DNA of 5,874 nt from an uncultured beta proteobacterium. GTDB taxonomy: Bacteria > Pseudomonadota > Gammaproteobacteria > Burkholderiales > Rhodocyclaceae. The notes below the pieces were generated by a model. That model was not told where the DNA came from. It did not search any database and was given only the letters and a program-made list of their open reading frames with translations. Where the stretch lies: NCBI GenBank assembly GCA_903953145.1, contig CAJBIL010000319.1, positions 1 through 5,874 on the forward strand, given 5' to 3'. This document shows positions 1-5,766 of this stretch, piece after piece (within the stretch, counting starts at the first letter, position 1; each line of letters starts with the position of its first letter). The position numbers and the translations under genes were made by a program.

Positions 1-804
1 AACTGCCATGTGCATATTTCACAGGTGACTGCGATTGTCGAAGACGATGCGCCGGTGCTGGAAATCCCCCAGCCGCCGATTGATGCCGTCGACGCGTTGA
101 TTGGCCAGCACGTTGCCGAACTGGTGCCCGACGGCGCAACCTTGCAGATCGGTTATGGCGGTATCCCTTCCGCGGTGGCCAGCCAGCTTGTTGGCAAGCA
201 CGATCTGGGGATTCACACAGAAATGGTGGGCGACAGCATTCTTCGGCTGATCGAGTGCGGCGCCGTGACAAATCGCCGGAAAAACTTCATGCCTGGCCGG
301 ATGGTCGGCTCGTTTGCTCTCGGCTCACAGGCTTTGTATCGCTATCTTGATCGAAATCCGGTTTTTGAAATGCACCCCGTTGATTTCACCAATGATCCTT
401 GTATTGCCGGCCAGAACGATCAGTTGATTGCCATCAACGGCAGCATGCAGATTGATCTGATCGGCCAGTGCGGCTCGGAGAGTCACGGCGCTGCACCTTA
501 CTCCGGCACGGGTGGGCAGCTTGATTTTGCCCGCGCTGCCAACCGTTCGCGGGGTGGTAAGAACATTCTGGTATTACCATCGACCGCGCGTAACGGTAGC
601 GTGTCGCGGATTGTCGCCATGCTCTCGCCAGGCACTCACGTCAGTGTCGGCAAAAATGACGTTAATTTTGTCGTCACCGAGGTTGGCGTTGCCAGTTTGC
701 GTGGCAAATCGATCCGGCAGCGAGCCGAAGCCCTGATCGCGATTGCCCACCCTGACTTTCGCCATGAACTGCGTCAGGCGGCAATGCGCATGAGCATTGC
801 CTGA
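1..804 (+). CDS. Acetyl-CoA hydrolase/CoA-transferase family protein, C-terminal part (5' end outside window)
   Basis: The protein belongs to the acetyl-CoA hydrolase / 4-hydroxybutyrate CoA-transferase family, cytoplasmic enzymes that move CoA between acyl groups or hydrolyse acyl-CoA through a glutamyl-CoA intermediate. The frame is open to the first base (codons for N-C-H precede the GTG at base 10), so that GTG is probably internal. About 267 residues are visible against roughly 430 in complete family members, so the N-terminal domain is mostly missing. Family hallmarks appear in order: the LGIHTEM segment (bases 205-225), whose Glu at 220-222 is the expected catalytic residue; GAVTNRRK; the SGTGGQLDFARAA glycine-rich segment; a STARNGSVSRIV stretch; and the C-terminal VTEVGVASLRGKSIRQRA block. 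It ends with TGA at 802-804. The family is certain, but the acyl substrate (acetate, succinate, propionate, 4-hydroxybutyrate or other) cannot be decided. The next gene starts 90 bases on and is unrelated. Confidence 0.93.
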   Translation, partial: NCHVHISQVTAIVEDDAPVLEIPQPPIDAVDALIGQHVAELVPDGATLQIGYGGIPSAVASQLVGKHDLGIHTEMVGDSILRLIECGAVTNRRKNFMPGRMVGSFALGSQALYRYLDRNPVFEMHPVDFTNDPCIAGQNDQLIAINGSMQIDLIGQCGSESHGAAPYSGTGGQLDFARAANRSRGGKNILVLPSTARNGSVSRIVAMLSPGTHVSVGKNDVNFVVTEVGVASLRGKSIRQRAEALIAIAHPDFRHELRQAAMRMSIA

Positions 805-894
805 AGCATGGCGTCTTTATTGGCTTGCAGGCCGATGCTTGCGCTAGAACGCCATTTGGCGCGGGCTACAGCCAAGGTGCTCTGAATCCTCGGA

Positions 895-1320
895 ATGACG
901 CTCAGAATAAACGCCAACCCGCTTGAGGCTGCCTTCCAGTCGACCATTTACCGGGTGAGTTCGCCTGATGGCTGTTTCGATTTGCGGATTGGTTTGATCA
1001 ATGCGGCTTTTGACAGTTTCTTGCGCGCCCGGGGGGCCGCGTCCTGGGGCATTATCACGGCTTTCAACCCCGGTGCAATTCGCTTGGCCGAGGAGGAAAA
1101 CGCCAGCCGTCAGGCGCGTTTGCAGGCGTTGTTGGCGCAGGAGGGATGGGCTTTTCTGGCGGCTTGCAACCTCGATGTCAGGGCTGATTGGCCGCCCGAA
1201 CCGAGCTATTTGGTGTTGCAGATGGCTCAGGCAAGGCTGTGCATGCTAGCCTTCGAGTTTTCGCAATCTGCTGTTGTCTGGGGCGAGACCGGGCAAGCGC
1301 CCAGCTTGTTGTGGCTGTAA
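895..1320 (+). CDS. DUF3293 domain protein, function unknown
   Basis: This 141-residue soluble protein has no signal peptide or membrane segment. It matches the pattern I know for DUF3293, a small uncharacterised proteobacterial family. The recognisable parts are a STIYRV strand near residues 16-21, the ITAFNPG motif at 54-60, EEN at 67-69 followed by a helix (SRQARLQALL), WPPEPSYLVL at 99-108, and FSQSAVVWG at 122-130. The length is about that of a single-domain member, so it looks complete. The ATG at 895 is the first possible start after an in-frame TGA at 883-885. The ribosome site is poor: the nearest purine-rich stretch, AAGGTG at 874-879, is 15 bases away. The kinase gene starts 30 bases downstream on the same strand with no terminator between, which suggests a shared transcript. 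No biochemical role can be inferred, and the family assignment is by motif recall. Confidence 0.82.
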   Translation: MTLRINANPLEAAFQSTIYRVSSPDGCFDLRIGLINAAFDSFLRARGAASWGIITAFNPGAIRLAEEENASRQARLQALLAQEGWAFLAACNLDVRADWPPEPSYLVLQMAQARLCMLAFEFSQSAVVWGETGQAPSLLWL

Positions 1321-1350
1321 AACATATAACGATAAAAGTGATAGTGCGCC

Positions 1351-3768
1351 ATGAATAAGCATGTTGGACGTTTCGAGATCATCCGCGAGTTGGGGCGCGG
1401 CGCGCAGAGTGTGGTTTATCTCGCGCGGGATCCCCATTTGCAGCGCGAAGTGGCGATTAAAACCTTGCACTTTACGAGCGCAAACGCCGCGCAAAATCAG
1501 CAGTTGCTCACCGAAGCACGGGTCGTCAGCAAGTTGCGGCATCCAAACATCGTCCCGATTTTTGAAGCGGGTGAAGATGAGGGCGATCCGTACCTGGTCT
1601 TTGAATACGTGCCCGGCAAGAACCTGGCTGACTACCTGAAAATCAGTGGTGGTTTAACGCCGGTCAAGGCCATCGCCATCATGTATCCGATTCTCGATGC
1701 GATTGCCCATGCGCACGCGGCCGGCGTGATTCATCGCGATCTCAAGCCGAACAACATCCTGATCAATGAAGACGGCGTGCCGCGCGTGATGGATTTCGGT
1801 ATTGCCGCACTGGTCGAGGCGCCCTCCAGTGAGCAGGCCGATTTCAGCGGGACGCCGGCTTACATGGCGCCGGAGTATGTCGATCATCGCGAAATCAGTG
1901 AACGTACCGATATATTCGCTGCCGGCCTGGTGTTTTACGAGTTGCTGACCGGCAAACGCGCCGTGCAGGGCCGTGACATCTATCAGGTGATGAATCAGAT
2001 CGCCAACGAAAATATCCGCCTGCCCAAAGATGGCGCCGTGATCCTTGACGACCAGATCGCCAGCGTCCTCTATAAAGCACTCGAACGTGATCCGCAGCAT
2101 CGCTATGCCAGCGCAACGCTGATGCGCGAGGCGCTGGATACTTATCTTGAGCCGGAAGAAGTCGCCACGTCGGCCGATGCCAAGCAGAGCACGATTGATT
2201 TTTTGCTGCGCCGCATGCGCCACAAAAGCGACTTCCCCGCGCTCTCCGAGTCGGTCGGTGCGATCAACAAGATTACCGGCTCTGAAAAAGAAAGCGTTTC
2301 CCAGCTCTCAAATACCATCCTCAAGGACTTTTCGCTGACCAACAAGATTCTGCGTCTGGTCAATGCCGCGTATTACCGTCAGGCAGGTGGCGGCAACATC
2401 AGCACCGTATCGCGCGCCGTTCTGGTACTTGGCTTTGATTCGGTACGCAATATCGCAATTACCGTGATGCTCTTTGAACACCTGCAAAACAAGGGCAACG
2501 CCAATCAGCTCAAGGATGAATTTCTGCGCGCCAATCTGGCCGGCATTCTGGCCAAGGAAATTGGCGCCAAGACGGCAGCGCGTGATGTCGAGCAGGTTTT
2601 TATCTGCTCGATGTTTCACAATCTGGGTCGTATGTTGAGTCAGTATTATTTCCCCGAAGAAAGTGAGCAGATCAAACGCCTGATTGATCAGAAGCCCAGT
2701 ACGGAAGAGTCTGCATCGTTACAGGTGCTCGGTATTTCGTTTGAGGATCTCGGGATCGGTATTGCCCACACCTGGGGTTTTCCCAGCCTGATCGTCAATA
2801 GCATGCGCAAGATGCCGCCAGGCAGCGTTCGCAAGTCGGGGAATCCCGAAGAACGGTTGCGCATCCTGTCGGCGTTCTCAAACGAGTTATGCGCCGTGAT
2901 TGCCAATGCGACGCCTGAACAGCGACAGAAAGAGCTGCGTAAAGTAACGGCGCGTTACAACGAAAGCGTTGCGCTGTCTGATCAGGACCTGAAACTGACT
3001 GTGGAAAAATCCTTCGCGGAAGTCTCCAAGTTTGCCGCCGTGATCAACCTCAATCTCCAGCAAACGCCTTTTGGCCGGCAGATCAAGGCCAGGAGCATTG
3101 AGCGTGCGGAAGAAGAAAAGCAGGAGAATGGCGGCAAGCCGGGCGCAGAAGGCGCCAGTGGGGGCGATGCACAAATCGCCGATACCGTACTTTCCGATGA
3201 TGTGCTGTCCGGCGTAGCCGGTGAGCCCTCCGCGACTGATGCCGAGGCTGGCGGGGCGGCGGAAGCGATCCTGATGGCGGGAATTCAGGACATCAGTAAT
3301 ACGCTGGTCGAAGACTTCAAGCTCAATGATGTGTTACGCATCATCCTGGAAACGATGTATCGCGCCAAAGGCTTCAAGCGCGTCATTCTGTGTATTCGTG
3401 ACGGGCGCAGCAACAGCATGCTGGGGCGCTTTGGATTCGGACCGGATGCCCAGGAAAAAGCCAAGCGCTTCAACTTCCCGCTGGCTTTTACACCCGATAT
3501 TTTTCACGCAGCACTGTCCAAAAACGTCGATATCCTGATTACCGATACCAACGATGCAAAAATCGCAGCAAGAATCCCGGACTGGTTCCGCAAAGGCATC
3601 GCGGCCGAGACGTTCGTGATTTTTCCGCTTTGCATCAAGGGCAATCCAGTGGCCATGATTTACGCGGATTGCGATAACGCCGGAGAAATTGTGATTCCCG
3701 AGAAGGAGCTGTCCCTGTTACGCACGCTACGCAATCAGGCGGTGCTGGCGATCAAACAGTCAACCTAA
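1351..3768 (+). CDS. Serine/threonine protein kinase fused to HDOD and GAF domains
   Basis: This 805-residue, apparently cytoplasmic signalling protein has no membrane segment or signal peptide. The Hanks-type kinase domain (about residues 8-265) has all catalytic elements: glycine loop GRGAQSVV (15-22, Ser where a third Gly is common), Lys37 in VAIK, likely helix-C Glu55, HRDLKPNN at 128-135 with Asp130 and Asn135, DFG at 148-150, GTPAYMAPE at 167-175, and Asp187. An HDOD domain follows (about 283-490), recognised by LKDFSLTNKILRLVNAAYY, the LGFDSVRNIAI segment and WGFP. Its HD pair reads His423-Asn424, so metal-dependent hydrolysis is unlikely there. A Glu/Gly/Ala-rich linker (about 584-636) leads to a GAF-type sensor domain (about 640-802). 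ATG 1351 is the first start after an in-frame TAG at 1342-1344, and its Shine-Dalgarno is weak. Ser/Thr phosphorylation is inferred from the motifs; ligand and targets are unknown. It ends 21 bases from convergent bamD. Confidence 0.93.
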   Translation: MNKHVGRFEIIRELGRGAQSVVYLARDPHLQREVAIKTLHFTSANAAQNQQLLTEARVVSKLRHPNIVPIFEAGEDEGDPYLVFEYVPGKNLADYLKISGGLTPVKAIAIMYPILDAIAHAHAAGVIHRDLKPNNILINEDGVPRVMDFGIAALVEAPSSEQADFSGTPAYMAPEYVDHREISERTDIFAAGLVFYELLTGKRAVQGRDIYQVMNQIANENIRLPKDGAVILDDQIASVLYKALERDPQHRYASATLMREALDTYLEPEEVATSADAKQSTIDFLLRRMRHKSDFPALSESVGAINKITGSEKESVSQLSNTILKDFSLTNKILRLVNAAYYRQAGGGNISTVSRAVLVLGFDSVRNIAITVMLFEHLQNKGNANQLKDEFLRANLAGILAKEIGAKTAARDVEQVFICSMFHNLGRMLSQYYFPEESEQIKRLIDQKPSTEESASLQVLGISFEDLGIGIAHTWGFPSLIVNSMRKMPPGSVRKSGNPEERLRILSAFSNELCAVIANATPEQRQKELRKVTARYNESVALSDQDLKLTVEKSFAEVSKFAAVINLNLQQTPFGRQIKARSIERAEEEKQENGGKPGAEGASGGDAQIADTVLSDDVLSGVAGEPSATDAEAGGAAEAILMAGIQDISNTLVEDFKLNDVLRIILETMYRAKGFKRVILCIRDGRSNSMLGRFGFGPDAQEKAKRFNFPLAFTPDIFHAALSKNVDILITDTNDAKIAARIPDWFRKGIAAETFVIFPLCIKGNPVAMIYADCDNAGEIVIPEKELSLLRTLRNQAVLAIKQST

Positions 3769-3789
3769 CCTGCTGCTGCCTGGACTGGA

Positions 3790-4584
3790 TTACCAGAGCT
3801 TCCACCACGCTTCGGTACGGTCCAGACCGCGCACGTAATAAGCGCTCTTCGGATAGTTTTTGCGCATCACGCGCTCACTGTCATCGCGCAGGTCAATCAT
3901 GCCAAGCAGGTCGTAGGCTTTGACCATGATGAATAAGGCCTCTTCCGTCGCCGGTGCATCGGGATAGTTCTTGAGGGCAAACTGCGCACGATTGATCGAG
4001 GCCAGATAGGCATTACGCTTCATGTAATAGCGGGCGACATTCACCTCGTGCGAAGCCAGCGTGTTAACCAGATACTTCATGCGCGCGATGGCGTCAGGTG
4101 AATATTTGCTGTTCGGGAAACGGGTGACCAGCTCCTTGAAGGCATCGAAAGATTCGCGGGCGCCTTTCGGATCGCGTTCCGTCAGGTCCTGATTGCTGAT
4201 CGCGCCGAGAATGCCGAGATCTTCGTTAAAATTGACCAGGCCGCGCAGATAAAAAACGTAATCAACGTTCGGATGATTCGGATGCAGCTTGATGAAGCGC
4301 TCGCAGGCGGCAATCGCGGAGGCGGGCTCACCCGACTTCCAGTAAGCGTACGCCACTTCAATCTGCGCCTGCTGGGCAAAGCGGCCGTAGGGATAGCGCG
4401 ATTCGAGCTTTTCAAAGTACTTGATCGACTTGTCGTACGAGCCGTCATTCAGGGCTTCCTTCGCCTCCGAATAGAGCTTGTTGGCCGACCAGCCGCTGGT
4501 TTCATCTTTCTGATCGGGCAACAGGCCGCAGCCGGTAAGGAGCGTGGCGAGGAAAAGCGCCGCAATAACCGCTAAACTACGCAT
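3790..4584 (-). CDS. bamD: Outer-membrane assembly lipoprotein BamD (ComL)
   Basis: BamD is the essential lipoprotein partner of BamA in the beta-barrel assembly machine, anchored in the periplasmic face of the outer membrane. The 264-residue product starts MRSLAVIAAL, has a hydrophobic signal segment, and carries a lipobox LTGC with the lipidated Cys at residue 19. Gly at +2 is compatible with outer-membrane sorting. TPR-like helical repeats fill the rest: about 34-66 (YSEAKEALNDGSYDKSIKYF), 71-103, 104-155 with the FNEDLGILG loop, 158-205 and 211-247. The length fits the family (about 245-270). I chose ATG at 4584 because GGA lies 9 bases upstream and it gives a normal short lipoprotein signal. 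A GTG at 4608 and an ATG at 4593 are in-frame alternatives adding 8 or 3 residues. The gene is convergent with the kinase and divergent from rluD. Confidence 0.96.
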   Translation of the reverse strand: MRSLAVIAALFLATLLTGCGLLPDQKDETSGWSANKLYSEAKEALNDGSYDKSIKYFEKLESRYPYGRFAQQAQIEVAYAYWKSGEPASAIAACERFIKLHPNHPNVDYVFYLRGLVNFNEDLGILGAISNQDLTERDPKGARESFDAFKELVTRFPNSKYSPDAIARMKYLVNTLASHEVNVARYYMKRNAYLASINRAQFALKNYPDAPATEEALFIMVKAYDLLGMIDLRDDSERVMRKNYPKSAYYVRGLDRTEAWWKLW

Positions 4585-4593
4585 GATTAACAT

Positions 4594-4599
4594 TCCACA
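4594..4599 (-). promoter_or_regulatory. Candidate ribosome binding site that decides the bamD start
   Basis: On the minus strand TGTGGA lies here, leaving 9 bases before the ATG at 4584. The same GGA abuts the ATG at 4593 with no spacer and is downstream of the GTG at 4608, so it can only serve the 4584 start properly. The match to the Shine-Dalgarno core is short (GGA), so this is modest support, strengthened by the normal lipoprotein signal length that results. Confidence 0.45.
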
Positions 4600-4614
4600 G
4601 AAAAACACACAAAT

Positions 4615-5766
4615 ATGGTTTTGCCGGTGCCCTTATCAACTTTAACTACGTTATCAACTGAGCACCCCGAGCGCGGCGATTATAGCGCAAACCCACGGCT
4701 TGCCCTTTCCGTCCCCGCAGATTGCGGTGGTCAGCGTCTGGATCAGATTCTCGCCCGCCTCATGCCGCAACATTCACGCAACCGCCTGCAAGGCTGGATT
4801 CGTGACGGACGGGTGGCCGTTGATGCACGGCCGGTTGTCGAGCCCAAACAGAAACTTTGGGGCGGCGAGAAAATCGAGGTCATCGAGGCGCCCGACGAGC
4901 GCACTGAATCTGCCCTGCCGGAAAATATCGCCCTCAACATCGTGCACGAGGACGACACCCTGATCATCCTCGATAAGCCGGCCGGGCTGGTTGTCCATCC
5001 GGGTAGCGGCAACTGGAGCGGAACGCTGCTCAATGCCTTGCTGCACCATGCGCCGCAACTCGACAAGGTGCCGCGTGCCGGCATCGTGCATCGGCTCGAC
5101 AAGGACACCAGCGGCCTGATGGTGGTGGCCAAGACACTGGAGGCGCAGACTGATCTGGTGCGTCAGATGCAGGCGCGTACCGTCAAACGATATTACCAGG
5201 CGCTGGTGCGTGGCGAAGTGCTTCAGGTCGGTACGGTGGATGCGCCGATTGGCCGTCATCCCACCCTGCGCACGAAAATGGCCGTGGTCAAAACCGGTAA
5301 ACCGGCGCGCACGCATTACCGGATTGTCGAGCGCTTCATCGATTGCACGCTGGTGGAGTGTGCGCTGGAGACCGGGCGCACGCACCAGATTCGCGTACAC
5401 ATGACCTCCGTCGGGCATCCGATGGTTGGCGACCCGGTTTATGGCGGCGGTGCCAGCCGTATTCCGAAAGGCCCTGATTTCGCCCGGCAGGCGCTGCACG
5501 CACGTCGTCTCGGCCTGGTGCACCCGGCCAGCGGCAAGCCGATGGTCTGGAAGTCACCACTGCCCGACGATATGGCCATCCTGATCGAAATTTTGCGCTC
5601 CGAAGCCTTTGAGGCGCGCGCGATTGCCGAAGAAGACGAGGACTGGGAAGACGAACTCGAAGGTGGCCCGCAGATCATTTACGCTTACGGCGATGCCGCT
5701 GGCAATCATGATGACGGGGAAGAAGAAATCGACGAAATCGACGAAATCAACGAAATCGATGAATGA
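4615..5766 (+). CDS. rluD: 23S rRNA pseudouridine synthase, RluD type
   Basis: RluD-family enzymes isomerise uridines in helix 69 of 23S rRNA (1911/1915/1917 in E. coli numbering). The 383-residue product has an S4 RNA-binding domain (about residues 38-95, RLDQILARLMPQHSRNRLQG onward). The RluA-type catalytic domain (about 105-330) contains LDKPAGLVVHPG (119-130), the signature HRLDKDTSGL (159-168) with catalytic Asp162, RTHQIRVHM (255-263) and VGDPVYGG (271-278). RluD is chosen over RluA/RluC because of the S4 domain and the bamD-rluD-pgeF gene order. The first 27 or so residues look unconserved. Start candidates are ATG 4615, TTG 4621 and GTG 4627; no other ATG, GTG or TTG occurs in frame before the S4 domain, and none has a good ribosome site. 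The C-terminal 50 or so residues form an unusual acidic tail ending in a repeated E-I-D/N unit. The last 8 bases overlap pgeF. Confidence 0.94.
   Translation: MVLPVPLSTLTTLSTEHPERGDYSANPRLALSVPADCGGQRLDQILARLMPQHSRNRLQGWIRDGRVAVDARPVVEPKQKLWGGEKIEVIEAPDERTESALPENIALNIVHEDDTLIILDKPAGLVVHPGSGNWSGTLLNALLHHAPQLDKVPRAGIVHRLDKDTSGLMVVAKTLEAQTDLVRQMQARTVKRYYQALVRGEVLQVGTVDAPIGRHPTLRTKMAVVKTGKPARTHYRIVERFIDCTLVECALETGRTHQIRVHMTSVGHPMVGDPVYGGGASRIPKGPDFARQALHARRLGLVHPASGKPMVWKSPLPDDMAILIEILRSEAFEARAIAEEDEDWEDELEGGPQIIYAYGDAAGNHDDGEEEIDEIDEINEIDE
4633..4659. repeat. Short direct repeat TTATCAACT, two copies, in the bamD/rluD start region
   Basis: TTATCAACT occurs exactly at 4633-4641 and again at 4651-4659, 18 bases apart start to start. 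It lies between the minus-strand TATAAT and the bamD start codon, in what would be the bamD leader, and at the same time within the unconserved first codons of rluD. Two matched 9-mers in a promoter-proximal region could be a binding site for a regulator. They could equally be chance in a short A/T-rich patch. Confidence 0.4.
4679..4684 (-). promoter_or_regulatory. Candidate -10 box (TATAAT) of the bamD promoter
   Basis: Read on the minus strand the bases are exactly TATAAT, within GCGCTATAATCGCC, pointing at bamD. Transcription would start near 4672 and give a leader of about 88 bases before ATG 4584. No good -35 hexamer sits 16-18 bases upstream (the sequence there is AGGGCA/AAGGGC/AAAGGG), and the extended -10 TG is absent. 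The position, orientation and perfect consensus in an otherwise GC-rich stretch favour a real promoter. It lies inside the apparent rluD reading frame. Confidence 0.45.
5725..5760 (+). repeat. Four tandem copies of a 9-base unit at the 3' end of rluD
   Basis: The unit GAAATCGAC is repeated at 5725, 5734, 5743 (with AAC in place of the final GAC) and 5752 (ending GAT). It encodes Glu-Ile-Asp/Asn four times at the RluD C-terminus. Because the unit is a multiple of three, gain or loss of copies would leave the rluD frame and its stop intact. The last unit contains the first two bases of the pgeF ATG. Confidence 0.85.

Noticed and set aside
820..850. Promoter-like TTGCAG / TAGAAC pair upstream of the DUF3293 gene
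   Set aside because: Spacing is 14 bases and the -10 match is weak, so it does not reach a level I would annotate.
804..855. Possible terminator after the CoA-transferase gene: AAGCAT (804-809) with ATGCTT (835-840), and ATGGCGT (808-814) with ACGCCAT (849-855)
   Set aside because: Stems are only 6-7 base pairs with loops of about 25 and 34 bases, they are mutually exclusive in part, and no T-run follows.
1306..1336. Possible promoter just before the kinase: TTGTTG with TATAAC or GATAAA
   Set aside because: Spacings are 13 and 19 bases, and the -35 part is inside the DUF3293 coding sequence. It could be real but cannot be told from chance.
1654..2223. Open frame of 189 codons on the minus strand opposite the kinase domain
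   Set aside because: It is antisense to clear kinase motifs, with no recognisable domain in its product.
3785..3796. CTGG-ATTA-CCAG hairpin at the end of bamD
   Set aside because: A four-base-pair stem without a T-run on either strand is too weak for a terminator.
4774..5523. Long open frame of 249 codons on the minus strand opposite rluD
   Set aside because: It lies wholly inside a well-recognised gene, its product has no recognisable motif and a biased composition, and such antisense frames are common in GC-rich coding DNA.
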